Shown: in pieces, positions 1 through 13,400 of the stretch | Position numbering within the stretch: position 1 is the stretch's first letter | Layout of the letters: every line of letters starts with the position of its first letter | Translations under genes and position numbers: made by a program | Source of the DNA: Dermatophagoides farinae | Lineage: Eukaryota > Arthropoda > Arachnida > Sarcoptiformes > Pyroglyphidae | DNA length: 64,000 bases | Direction: 5' to 3' | Assembly: GCF_024713945.1 (NCBI RefSeq) | Contig: NC_134678.1 | Span: 7,874,001 to 7,938,000 of the forward strand | The notes under the pieces: model-generated | The model's input: only the letters and a program-made list of their open reading frames with translations | Databases searched by the model: none | What the model was told of the DNA's origin: nothing

Positions 1-1
1 A

Positions 2-1708
2 AATGTATCAAATAATGATGATGATGATGATGACAAAAAAATTTTAGTCAATGCGCCCACAACAACAACGACGACGACGACAATGATCACCAATGGTAAC
101 GGTGGTGGTGGTGGTGGTGCTGGCGACGTGATAGCTAAGGATAATGTTGATGGCGACCGATTATTATTACCACTACAACCAAAGAAAAATATGATGATGA
201 CGTCTGAGACAAATATTGATACTAATAACACTGCAGCAGCAGAAGTAGTACCGATAAAAATGAAGACGAAAAAAATTGATGAAAAAGCAGAAGTTGATTT
301 AACAAAGACACGTGTTATTGTTGGTAGTGGCGCTATCGTTGATAATAATGATGATCAAAATGAATATCATCATGGCGTTAATGTTGATTTGCAAACAACC
401 AAAACAACAACAGCAACAACAACCAAAATTCATATGAAAACGATTGATGACTCGACAACAAAAACAATAACGACGACGCCAAATAACAGACAAAGTACGA
501 ATAACAACAATAATAATAATAACGCCGAAAATAACAAAATCATCATCATGCCTATCGTCGATATTCATCAACAGAAGAATATGAAACAACAGAATAATAA
601 TCGAATAATAAATTCACAATCAACAACAATGGTGCCTAATAGTAACAATAATGATGATGATGATAATAAACCAGAATCACCACCGGTCATTATTTATGGT
701 GATGTTTCATTTGAATTTAATCATTATCATCATCATATCAATGATCATTGCCATCATAATAATAATAATAATGATGCTGTTGTTGATGGTAATGGTGATG
801 AAACGCCTCACAATAATAAAAACAACAAGTGTTCATCATCCATTCATAATAATCACAATCATCAACAACAATATAATGGTTTCAATGATAAGATTGTGTT
901 TGGATTTTTTGATGATATACAAAATGAATTTGATGAAATTCAACAGAATCATTCGTATAATGAACAAATTTATCAATATAATGATACTACTGCCATTAAT
1001 AATAGTAATAATGTAAGTAATTTGATAATTTAATTGATTAGGATTATTCATTGATTTTTTTTTTAGGTTATGGATGAAAAATCAAAATTGAAAACAATTG
1101 TTGATGATAAACATCATCATCGGCAATCGAAAAACCAAATGATGGTGGATCATCAATCCGATATGAATAATGTTATTGATGATACTGATAATCAGCAGCA
1201 AAAGCATCATTCAGCTTCGAATGAATGTAATAATTTTGAAAGTTTTAAAAAGAATGCTGTACATGTAAATGATTTGGAAAATCATTGGCATCAAGAAGTG
1301 GTTTCGACTTCTTCGGTTTCAGAAATGAAAAAACAACATGCCAATGTGCAGCAGCAACATGATTTGATGAGTCCGAATCCCAATCGATCCATGATGCATC
1401 ATCATGTTGTTCCAAAGAATGAAGCAATCATTGTGAATAAAACATTTTCATCATCATCATCATCGCCCAAGTCCAACAATAAACAATCAAAACAGCAACA
1501 AATGTGTTTCATAAGCTGTCTAAGAAAATATCGTAATGTTTGTCTACAGGACACTGCCGAGCTTAGCATTAATAATTATGCAAATCTTGTTAATTTTATC
1601 TATACACGTAAGTGGTGAATTTTTTCGTTTTTTTTCAAAAAACGTGTAATCATTATTTTTTTTTATTCTCTCATAGATTGGATTAATCAAAAAGTTTGTC
1701 AAGAATAA
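2..1708 (+). CDS. Asn/His/Gln/Thr-rich protein, 5'-partial, three exons
   Basis: Reading frame is open from base 2, so the 5' end lies outside the window. Exons 2-1012, 1067-1607 and 1677-1708 join in phase: the first intron (1013-1066, GTAAGT...TTTTTTAG) falls between codons, the second (1608-1676, GTAAGT...TCATAG) inside a His codon. The in-window product is 527 residues, stop at 1706-1708. Most of it is low complexity (poly-Asn, poly-Thr, His-rich and Asp-rich runs) with no domain I recognise. The last 50 or so residues are different in character: Cys-containing, hydrophobic and positively charged (MCFISCLRKYRNVC, then INNYANLVNFIY, ending HWINQKVCQE), and are the best candidate for a conserved domain. 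No signal peptide or membrane span is visible in the part seen. Without the second splice the frame would end four residues later in RKW. Function unknown. Confidence 0.6.
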
Positions 1709-3444
1709 TTGTTGATTGATAATTTTTTTCGATTGATTGATCCTGATGATGATGATGATGATGACATTCACTCAATTTCTTCTTTTTTTCCCGAAATAAT
1801 ATGTGTGTTATTATTGTGCTTTGTTTATTTTTCAAAACTATAATCATCATCGTTTTGTTTCGTTTCGTTTTTTCTTGTCCCTTATTCCCACCATTTATTT
1901 TTCCCTTGTGTGTGTGTGTGTGTGTGTTTGTGTATTGTTTGCAAACCAAACATCGTCTTTAATCTTATCATCACATTTTTTCTGATCATGTGATTATCAT
2001 TCATCATTTTGTTTTCCACCGCTTTTTTGAGAAATCGCTTCAATGATTCATCCCAATTTTATCCCACTTATTTTCATGTGTTTGAAGCTTTTTGTTTATA
2101 GAAATTATCGAAAAAAAAATAATCAATCACTTCTTCCTTTCTTTTTTTTTATTTGAAAAAAAATAATCTACTTTGTTATCTGATCATCTCTTTCTATTTC
2201 TCTTTCTTAAACTTGTTTGATGTTTATCCAAATTGATAATTATCGGTTGTTATTATTTGATTTTTTTGTTTAATCATTTTTCATTATTGAATGTTGACAC
2301 AAACACCACAACACACACACACACACACACCACTCACATATATACATTTTTATTTGAGCCGGCCACACATTTATTGATCATCATCATCATCATCATCAAT
2401 AATCATTGTATTGTCACATCATCATCATTATCTAATTGTGATTTGAATTTAATTTTTGTCTGCTGTTTCATCATCATCATCATCATCAATTTTTTCTATT
2501 ATACAAGATACACACACACACAAGCAAAAGTTTCATGTTTAATAATCTATATATATATATTTTTCCAACTAATTCTTCTTTCCCACCATTCACATATATT
2601 AACCCTTTAAACACACACAAACACGCATGAAAATACACATTTTATATTCTTTTAAAATTTTTAAATCGATAAACAGAATGAAACATCAGAACCATTACAA
2701 CATATGCCCACCACAAATTTTCTTCCAATCAAAAAAAAAAAAAAACTACGAAACCTGATTATCGTGATAATAGAGATGGATGAGTAGAAAAAAAAACGAA
2801 ACAAATCATCATCAGCTATATATTCGTCGATAATATGCTGCATAATAAGAATTAATGGAAATACGATACGAATGGTGAATCCCAGGTCCTGGATGTGTGG
2901 ATGCAATGAGAATTGTTTGGAAAAAAAAACAAACCAAAATGCTTAATAACAACAACAACAAGTATACACAGAAACAAAACCAAATGAAGAAAGAAAAGAA
3001 GAGAAAAAAAATGTTACGAATTTTTTTAAAAAAATAATATGTTCAATTGAAACAAAATAATAATAATAACATTTGTATTTGTATTTGTTTTGTTTTTTGT
3101 TTTTGTGTTCGTCAGAAAAAAAAATAACGTATTAAATCGGTGATTCATTCTTGTGTGTGCGTTTGATTTTGTTTTTGTTTTTTTTTTGTTTATGAATCGA
3201 TTGTTGATTGAAAAAATGAAAAGAAAAAAATTTTAAAAACTTTTCCAAGTAGTAACCATTATCGACGACAGATGGCGTATTATACCGCCTTTTTTTTCTT
3301 TTGTTTTCTCATCATTCGATTTTCTTTTGTTTGTTCGTTCGTTCGTTCGATCGTTTGATGATGATCTTTTTTTTTGTTTTTGAATTGTGAGTGTTTTTTT
3401 TTCTTTCTGGACATTATTTTATCAATCAAACAGATAGTGTATCA
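1709..3444. other. Intergenic, AT-rich, microsatellites
   Basis: No coding-like segment seen. It holds a (TG)n run at about 1907-1928, a (CA)n run at about 2308-2330, GATG/CATC triplet-like tracts and many poly-T and poly-A runs. An AGATGGCG octamer occurs at 3270-3277. The flanking genes converge here (3' ends face each other), so both 3' UTRs should lie in this interval. Confidence 0.6.
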
Positions 3445-4676
3445 TTAATCATCTTCATTTTGGCATTGGACAAGTTGTTTTTTAGTGAGTATTGTTATCA
3501 ATTTAGCCGTTTGTTGTTTATTATTATTTTCATTGAACTGATGTAATACGATTAATATTTCTTTTTCCGGTACACCAATCCATATGGAATAATTATTATC
3601 GAAATCAATAAATCCAGTTATATTATGCTTTTGGTCATCAGATCGAATTTCCAATGGTATCATTCGTTCATTTGATGATTGGCTACATTCATGGTCGGCA
3701 TCGATAAAGGTAAGTTGATTATATTCTTTATTCACACAAATATTCCATAAATATTCTTCGATTCTTGTTTCATTCACCACTGTAGTATTTGTTATTTGTT
3801 TTCGTTGTAATAATTTTACCTGTTCTAAACGATGAGAGAGATTTTTAGCAAGTAAAAAATATTCCTCATGCATATTAGCCATTGTCATATTATGACGTAT
3901 TGAAAGCGCAAAATAACGATGATTTTTCAAAAGATTTGCTGATGATGATGATGGAAAATCATCGATAAAACATTGTTGACTCGATAAATCTAGACGAAAA
4001 CGATTTTTAAATTGCAAATTTTTCTGATAATATAATGTTATCATTTCATTGCTGCTGCTGCTGCTGCTGTTGACAATTGTTGAACATGATGAATTGTTTC
4101 GATTTGCCATAACATTATTATTATCATTATAACGAATTGATGAATCAATTTTAATAGTCTGTAAATAAGTATTCATATATGTTGGACGCCAACTTAGATA
4201 TGAACAATTATAGTAAAGATATTTAGAATATTGTTCTAAATGTTGAACTGTTGATGATGAACGAATTGATAATCGTGGTCCATTACTATTATCATTGGTC
4301 CAATTTATACGTGAATAAAATATAAACTTTGATTCAGTTATCATCATCATCATCACTTCTTCATCATTATCACTTTTTTTCGGTCCTATCATTATAATTG
4401 TTTCGTTACCATTTTTAATCCGTTCACAAATTGTCTAATATTTGTCGAACGATGAGGTGAATCGACAAAAGTAAAAATGAAAATAAATAGATTATCATTG
4501 AAATATATTCAATTTTTTTCTACTTTCACACTTACCATTGAATCTGATTTTTTGTTGCTGATGATCTTTTCATTATCATCATCATCATCATAGATGCTGT
4601 GAACAAGTTGTTGTTCGGAAATAATAATCAAATTCTCAATTATTATCAAGAATACTAAATGTTTGATGAAAATCAT
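3445..4676 (-). CDS. Putative secreted protein, two exons, function unknown
   Basis: Exon 1 (4536-4676) begins with the only in-frame ATG after a TGA stop (upstream in-frame ATG at 4689-4691 is followed two codons later by TGA). It encodes a hydrophobic N-terminus, MIFIKHLVFLIIIENLIIIS, typical of a signal peptide, then an acidic stretch. Intron 4435-4535 (GTAAGT...ATTAG, 101 bp) falls between codons. Exon 2 (3445-4434) continues in frame to TAA at 3445-3447, giving 376 residues. The mature part has several Asn-X-Ser/Thr sites, scattered cysteines (for example YYNCSYLSW, WNICVNKEYN, DADHECSQ, LVQCQNEDD) and no second membrane span. It looks like a folded extracellular protein rather than a low-complexity one. 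I recognise no family. The signal peptide exon and phase agreement make the gene itself fairly secure. Confidence 0.68.
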
Positions 4677-6913
4677 TTCATTTCATTTCATTTTTTTGTT
4701 TTGTTTTGTTTTTTTCAATCAATCAATTCATTTCAAATAGATCCATATGCATAAGTTTTTTTTCTTTCATTAAAAAGCGAATTCATTATTTCGATTGGGC
4801 TGTCGGTTAAGATGAAACGGGAAAATTTTTTCATTCTTTCCATCCACAATCAATCAATCAATCAATCATTGATTATTATTTTCTTTCATTTATTATCATT
4901 ATCGATTTTATTGAGAAAAAAAAATTATCAACCAAATTTTCCCTCTTTGTATTTCGATCTCTTATTATCGATGCACACAATTCAATGTCTTGATAAATCA
5001 AATGTTTATATCTTCTGATTGAATTCATTTACCAAACACATACACACACTTATCTATCAATCTAATTACCTGTGTGTGTGTGTGTGTGTGTGTTTAAATT
5101 GGATATAAAGCAAATCATTGCTTTTTCAATTTGAATTTTGATGAAACAAAAAAAAAAGAATTGTTTGTTTGAACAACAATTTGATTCTCAAACCTCAATC
5201 CAAAATTTCTATTGTTTTGTTTTTTGTTTTCTTGATTCTTATGTTTGTGTTTTTTTTTTATTCAAACAACTTAAATTCAAATAGAAAAGAAAATTGAAAA
5301 TTCAATTTTTGGTTATTATGTTGGCCTGTCAATTTTTTTTCCATTTTGATTTTCTATTCCCATCTATTTCAAGTTGCCGATTCTATTATTCAATTTATTT
5401 TTCATCATAGTTGTTTTTGTTTTTTCCAATCCTCCAATAACACTTTACATTTCTAATGAACAAAAAAGATTTTTTTCTCCTGATCATTCTTTTCATCAAT
5501 TGAAAAAAAAATGAAGAAATGTCATTTGTATTTTAATGAATGTATATACACAAAATTGATATATCGCAGAAATGAATTGAGACAAAAAAAAAGTTTTAAT
5601 TTTTTTTCTATAAAACACAAAAATACAAGCTGTTTTATTCCATGGAAAATATTCTCTATTTCTTTTTTTCTGGTTGCTACAAAAGTGTCATTGAAAGATT
5701 TTTTTTTTTTTTTTGAATTTCAAAATATTCATCCAAATTATTGACATTTTTGTTGTGAAATTCTCCAGAGAAATCATCGTAGTGAAAAAATCCATTGAAT
5801 CAATATATGGATCAAACAAAATTATCAAACACACGCACACACACACACACACTACTTTTTTGTCTCAAATGCCCTGAATCAATCATTAATTCAATGGTTT
5901 TGTGTGTGTGTTTTTTTTGTATCATCATCATTCAGAGAGTAGAAAAAACATTTGAAACATTTTCCAAAATTTTATTTATTCATCTTTCTTCATTGGGTAC
6001 ATTTTAATTTCCACTCAATTGTGCGGGCAATGAGATGGAATTTTTTTTTCGTAATTATTTTCAGGTCGAATGAATGAAATGTGAAAATTTATTTCTTTGT
6101 TGTCGTTGTTGTTGTTTGCATATGAATAAAATAATGTACAAATCAATAACGAATGAACACACATTATTTGATAAACTTTTGTATGAATTTTTTTTCTCTC
6201 TTGATTTGAATGAAAATTGATTTTGGAACTATTTTTCGCCAACGGTAAAGAGGGAAAAGAATAATTTTTGAATATTTTTTTTTTGCTGTTTTGTTTTTTG
6301 TCTGACAAATGATGAATATTTAGTAGTTGGTAAAAAAAGAAGTGTGTTTCAATTAAAAAATTATTGAACATTCGTTGTCTTCATTTGTTTATCTGAAATG
6401 TTTTTTTACGTTATCTGATGATGATAATGACATTTTTTTTCTTGTTTGACAATTGTTCGAATCCCAAAACAGCAGCAATGTCATTATTATTGATAAAAGG
6501 AAAAAAATTTGTCATTGCTTCTGCTAGCTCCGGATATGATCAATATTTGTATCACATCTACCTATGTCTCTCTCTCTCTTGTTCCATGTTCACAATTTAA
6601 TTAGTCTGCTTTTTGCAAATTGAATTTCAATTCGTTATTTATTTATTTATTCAACAAAAGCAAAAAAATTAAAATTTTCATAATTTCCATAATTGTAATT
6701 TAAATACCAATATTGAAATGGATGATATGATATGATGAAAAATGAGAAAATACGGGAGAGTTTTTTAAGCGTTTGTGAATTTAAATTGAAAACTATTATT
6801 ATTTCAACGATTTATATAATTATGATGAATGAAATGGAATTTTTTTTTTGTAATGAAATGCATAATAATAGTAAGCAGTTAATGTATTTCCTTTCTGTTT
6901 CTTTTCATCATCA
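4677..6913. other. Intergenic, AT-rich
   Basis: No gene seen. It contains TTTCA pentamer repeats at about 4675-4692, a (TG)n run at 5071-5092, a (CA)n run at about 5830-5850 and long poly-T tracts. This stretch is upstream of the secreted-protein gene and downstream of the GPCR gene, so it should hold the promoter of the former and the 3' end of the latter. A run of overlapping TTTATT (AATAAA on the minus strand) lies at about 6636-6650. Confidence 0.5.
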
Positions 6914-7492
6914 TCAAACATATGTTGTTTTTATTGTTGTCGTTGATGTTTTAGATGCCGGTACAATTTGATTTGTACTAATAATAATAACACTGTTGTT
7001 TTCATTACCGCTACTGTTATTGTCGATGATTTCTTCATCATCACAATTGTTATTATTTACAATAAACGATTTAGTTTGTTGTTTTTGTACATTGTTAATG
7101 TCCTTTTGTTGTTGTTGTTGTAATGTTGACAATTGATGTTGTTGTGATTGTTTTATGCATTGATTTTTAACATCATTTTCTTTCTTATCATTATCATCAT
7201 GTTTACAGCTAGTAATAATATTATCGGACATTATTGCAGCTGTTGTTGTAGTTGTTGTTGCTATTGATTTTGTTATATTCTTATTACGTAAAGATATTGA
7301 ACGTAATTTATGAAATTTTCTACGATGTGTTTTTTTCATTCGATTATTATTATGATCATTGTTATTGTTTATACATGATGATGATGATGATCGACAGCCG
7401 GATATATCTGGATGATTATCATTATCATAACTGGAATTATTGACATTTCCGCTATTATCTTGATCAATCATAAGTTGTTGTTGTTTGATCAT
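6914..7492 (-). other. Asn/Gln/Ser-rich open frame overlapping the GPCR 3' end
   Basis: A 192-codon open frame, out of phase with the last GPCR exon, overlapping its final 29 bases and continuing downstream. Composition (poly-Asn, poly-Ser, poly-Gln, basic KKTHRRKFHKLRSISLRNK patch) resembles the low-complexity coding tails of neighbouring genes more than random AT-rich DNA. The frame stays open upstream into the trinucleotide repeat of the GPCR tail, so a one-base length change there, or an unrecognised splice, would make it a longer GPCR C-tail. It may equally be 3' UTR. No domain is visible. Confidence 0.3.
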
Positions 7493-10400
7493 TTTTCTGA
7501 TTTTGATTTTGTTTATTCTTTTGTTGTTGATTTTTCGTCGTTGTCGTTGTTGTTGTTGTTGTTGTTGCCATTGCTGTTGTTAATGTATTAATCGGTGTTG
7601 ATGATGATGTTGTTGATGCAATACCGATGGTTACAACGCATCCACCACTGATTGTACCACCACCAGCACCAGCGCCAACGCTTCTGACGCCAACACCACT
7701 GCCACCAATGGGTATAAATTCACTTGTACGTCTTTTCATTAGAAATTGACGTCGTATTCTTGGACAACAACAACAACAAATGAATATAATCATTTTGGTT
7801 GCACCTTTACGAAAACTTTCATTTAGCCAACAATAGATGAATGGCTAAATTTTTTTTTCGATGAGAAAATAAAAACGAGAACAAAAGAAATTAATGTTGA
7901 ATAACTTTAATATATAACAATAATAAGCTTAGTAAAAATTTGTTTAGATTAAATTTTTTTCCATCTATTTATTTCTCATTGAAAATAATGAGAAAACAAA
8001 AATAACGATGCTAAAAGACTGAAGAAAATAAATAAATAATTTTTTTCTCTCATAAAATATTCACCTGCACAATGGCTGTGCGTAAGTGTGTAATAAATCT
8101 CATATATAACTGCAAAAAATTACAAGTTTTATAAACTATTTTGATATATGAAATTATTGTTATGATTATCATTATCATTCATTTTCATTCAATGGATATA
8201 TTGAATGGAAAGAATGAATTTATTCTACATTACTGCAAATACATTGAATTGAAAAGGAAACATTATTCTGTTGTTTGCTTGCTTGTTCCTTTCGCATAAA
8301 GTAGAGATAATTAATCAACTATATATTACAAAATATATAACACCACCACCGTTTCCTCATTTATATCGTAGTATCTCTTTTCGAGAAAACAAAAATCCAA
8401 TTACATTAACCCTATATATGCTATAGAATCTTGTTTCTATTCAATATATTCTTATATATATGGTACATTCTGATGTGTAGTTTTTGTTCAAAATAAAATT
8501 GCATCTCATGAAATTTGATAAGTTTCTTTTGTTTTTTTTTTCTTCATTCGTTCATTCGATCGATTTCGTAAAAAAAAATATCAAATTGTCTTGTGTTTAT
8601 CAAATTGATTGATTTTTATTTTCAATGCATTTGAATTGTAAACAAAAAAAAATAATTACATTTTGATTGACTGTTTCATTAATTGAAAATGATTCGATCT
8701 ATGTTTTTTTGGTTTATTTTTGTTTTGTTTTTGTGTTTTCTCTCTTTCTCTATGCATACATGTCTGAAGAAATCCGGGTTGTGTATGTTTTGTATGTGAA
8801 TAATTTCTTTTTTTTGGGATACTTGATCAAACCCAAATAATTCATTATTTACACAGGCACACACACACATACACAAACAAAATACTGACTTATTTAATTA
8901 TGAATTGGTTTGTTGATGAATTATTCGATGTTATTTATGATATTTGAATTGAATCGATCGATAACGAACATAAATATATTATGAAATAAAGTCATATTCG
9001 AAAATTTCAAGTACCTATTTTTCTTGAAATTTTTTGTTCTTGTTTGTTTTTTATAAATAAAAATTTTTGTAATGATAATTACCAGGTTATTATTATTATT
9101 ATTTAAATGACTTACATTCCAACAAACTGATGACATGGCAATCCAATGGCAGATGAGAAAAATATTAAAATTAGCAATGATAAGATGAAAATCGACCAAC
9201 AGATGGTATAGATTTAATGGCATCCAACATATGCCAAACATTGCAACGATCAATATGAGCTACGTGTGTGTGTATGTGGAAGGATTTGAAAACGAAAAAG
9301 GGAGAGAAAAAAATTAGAAAAATATTTATTTATCATTCATCCATTGATTTGTAAAACAACAAGCAATTCAATCAATTGGAGTTTGTTGATTTAATTGAAA
9401 ATATAGTCGATAGAAAAATGAATATATTCCATTCTTATTCCTTTTTTCTCGGACACGAAACTTTAAGAATAAAATGAGTTTGAGATTCGAATATTTTTTT
9501 TTTTGTTTTTTGATTCTTTACTTGGCAACAGCAGTTAACTATAACAAAAAAAAACAAATGGACATTAAAAACAGAATTCGTTCCATTTGTTTTTTTCGCC
9601 TAAATGGGTATATTTCGATGAAGGGAAAAATTTTTCAAATTCTACTCGAATCCTATATGTATAATTAATGGAATGATTAAATAAACTAATTTCTGTTTTG
9701 ATTTGTTTATTCTGTTTGTGTGTGTGTGTGTGTGGTTTTTTCCACTATCATTGACTAATGAACTAATTAGTAAATCCAATCAAAAAAAAACTTGAATTCT
9801 TTATAATTGAAAAAGTAAGTCGAAAAATTTTCATTCGCAATACTGTTTCATCACAAATGTTTCTCTTTTTCACTTTCTCTTTAAGCGGATTAATCATTTG
9901 ACATTTTCATGTTTCAGATTCGACAACAGTTTTGTTGTTTTTTTGTTAGTTATACTAAGGAAATGACCATTTTCTTTTTTGCTTGTTGTTGTTGTTCATT
10001 AAATTAACCACACAAGAAAACAACAACAATAACAACAATGAGCATTTTTGAATGATCGATGATGATGATGATGTGTGTGGTCGCACTAGAAACAACAAAA
10101 ACATCCGGTTCAAGTGGTAACCTCATCATCATGTTTCTTTTTTTTGTTTCAAAGTTTTGTCCGGTTTTGGTTCATTGAAAAAGTGTGGTTGCAGATGTAG
10201 ATGTAACAAAAATTTCGGTAATCCAGAAAAATGGTAAAACTTTTTCCCTTTTTTTGAATTCATCCACTTATCAAGATTATTCAATTCTGGATTCGGAGTT
10301 TTTTTTTGATTACATAAAAACAATATTTTTTCTTGTCCAAAAATTAATGTCAAATTTCATTTAAATGATTGTGTTGTCCATTCAAATTGATGTTTCAACA

Positions 10401-13400
10401 AGATTATTATTCGTGCAATCTGGATGTCAATTATTATTATCACAACATATCAGCATCAAATGTCACATCCATCAAACTGGATTTTTTTCAGATGTCATGT
10501 ATATGAATAAAATGGAAAGGTTCCATATTCCAGATTTAATCAAGAGAACTCTAAATTTTTTTTCTTGCGATTACAATTATGATTTATTTCACCCTTTTTT
10601 TGTATCCTGCTGCTGTTGTTATTGATTGTCATTTGGGATTGTTTGCTTGCTTGCTGTGTTGTAGTTTTGTTGATGATGATCAGGTTTCACAGATTTTCGG
10701 TTGTTTAGTTATTGTTGTTGTTGGTTATAATATTAATAATTCTGTAACAACAACAACAACAACGACAAAATTTTAATCAAAATAAGAAATGATTGAGAAA
10801 GCTCGAGATTCGATACCCAATGAAACATGATCACCGGAATTAATTGAAATCGATTTATTCAATACTGTTTTTTTTCGTTACTTTCGTTTCTTTAGTTTTC
10901 ATTTTTGCTCTGTCCATTCTCTTTTATCTTTTTTTTCATTTTATTTCATTTCAAGTCAATTTGATGAATTCATTCAAATTTTTCTAGAGGCATTACATCA
11001 TCATATGAATTCTGGAGAATATTACTTTCAGTCTGAAAATTTTTTTCGAAATAAAATAAAATGAGAAAAAGTCAAAAAATTACAGAAATGTGATAGCGAC
11101 CAATGTGTGTGTCTTTGATGTTGAAATTAGACGAGATTTTTTTTTCTCTCCTCTTTTTTTGTTTTCATTTTATTTCATTACATTTGACTGTATTTACTGT
11201 AAGAGAGAAAGAGATAAGATACATTCATTCATCTGTATGTTTGTGCTTTTATCGCAATTTTCAGATTTTTGTCTTAGTCAAAAAAAGTTTTTATCCTTTT
11301 CGTTCATTTTCCATATACTTTACTTAATAAGATGAAAATGTGAATGTGAATACCAACGAAAAATTCACAAACACAGTAGCTTGGACGACAATGACGATGA
11401 AATGATCAGAAATTGAAAAATCGTGATTTTTTCATTTCTTCTCATTATCCATTCTTATATTGTGAATCTTTTATTCACTCAAATCGATTCTCAAGTGAAA
11501 ATGAAAATCTGACAACATTGTAAAAATTTGCATTGGAAATTTTTCTGATTTTAATCATCATTATCATCATCATTTATTCTAGATTCCACTCACTATTTCC
11601 GAAACTTTCATAGCATTTGGATGAAAAGAGAAAATTTTTATTCTTTCATTCCTACTCACTCCTCTCTGTGTCCATCTTATCTTTTCGAAATTATTATTAT
11701 AATTCGGGTATTAGTTAGTTGTGGTATTGCATTTGGTTTCGTTTTTTTTTTATTTTTTGAAAATATGAATTTCATTTTTTCCGAAAAGTAGATTGTGAAA
11801 AAAAAACTTTTTATCCATTTCGTTTTATAACTCCTCCCTCGCAATTGTACTAATTCAAAAACAGATATTTCAACAAACTTGAAACGAAACCGAAAATAAT
11901 TTTGTTCATTTTTTTTGATCAGAAAAAAATTATTAGTTAGAAGATTATAACCGTTCAATAAAAAAAAACATGTTTATCTTTGTAGCGAGAGAAAGAGAAA
12001 ACAAACTTGACAGCAAACAACGCACAGGAACGAAATTGCTTTAGTTGAAAATTTTCAAAAAAAATTGATAGCAAAAATGAGAAATATAAACAAAAAAGTA
12101 CAGAATCATTTCGATTATCTCGCACAATTCTTATCTTGCAAAAAATTCTATGAAATGAACATCGAGAGATATTCTTGAATTCTATTGAAACATTAAAAAT
12201 TCATTAATGATCCATGAAGCGTAAGATTATTTTGGATTTTTTTTCAACTCTTAAACTCAACCATCGCATTTAGATTCGACATTCCGCGACAATGAAACTT
12301 GGCAATATAGTGAAGAAAAAAAATACAGTAGTTAAAAACGAACCAAAATTGGATAGGGATGATATACTTTTTCTTTTTTCTTTGTTGAATTTTTATATGA
12401 AAGTGATAACATCAAAGAAATAAAAAAAAAACTCTCAGTTCGTTCATTCTCTCGATATATTTGTTTCAATCAAACAAATTATTTTCATCATTTCATTTCG
12501 ATTCTATTTGATTCCGGTTGATAATGATATAAAAAAAAAAAATTCTTCTCAGAATTGTCATTTCGATTTAATTCAATTCAATTATGATGTTGAATGAGTT
12601 TGTTACAATACAATTTCTTCAATGTAAAAAAAATGTCAACAACAACAATCACAATGACGCCGATCATCATTTAATTTATGAATGGTATACACATCCATCG
12701 GCACACAAATACAGAAAAAAATGAATTTTTATTTTTTGTCATCATCATCGTCACGATGATGATTTTTTTCTCTCCATACATTCTTTCAGACAATAATAAT
12801 TACTATGAATGAATGTGAATTGTTGCAGAATTTGTTTCCAAATTTTTATAATCAACAACAACAGCAACAATCCATTTTTGTTGGTTCCATCATTAAATTT
12901 TTTTTTTCATTTTTTCGTACATACAATTCACACATAGAGACAAACAATGATTACATTTGTCATTCTCAATTGATTGATGGTTAACATTTAGAGTACACAG
13001 CAGCATTTGATAACCATCTTTTTCATTTTCATTTTCATCAAGTTTAGTGTTTGGACCATAGATGGAACAGACATTTTTTTCTGGGCTGGCCACATTATTT
13101 CATTTTATTCCATTTTTGAGATAAAATTGATTCGGTTGTTTCTGTTTTTTAAAGCTTCTGCTATTACTGTTGTTTATGATTGGTTTCATTTTCTTTTTTG
13201 GCGTGGATAATGTTTGTGTGTGACCAAAAAACATTATTATCATTAGGATTTTTTTGTTGTTGTTGAAGACTTTTTCATATCATTTTCATTGTGGATGGCT
13301 GCATATAATCGATGGGAAATTTTTTTTTTTTCATAAAAAAACAAATTTTTTCTTCTAACCAATCACTAGTTCCAGAATGTTGAATATATCCTGGCATTAC

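Noticed and set aside
6455-6465. GTTCGAATCCC, resembling a tRNA B box
   Set aside because: No A box, no acceptor stem and no cloverleaf can be drawn around it.
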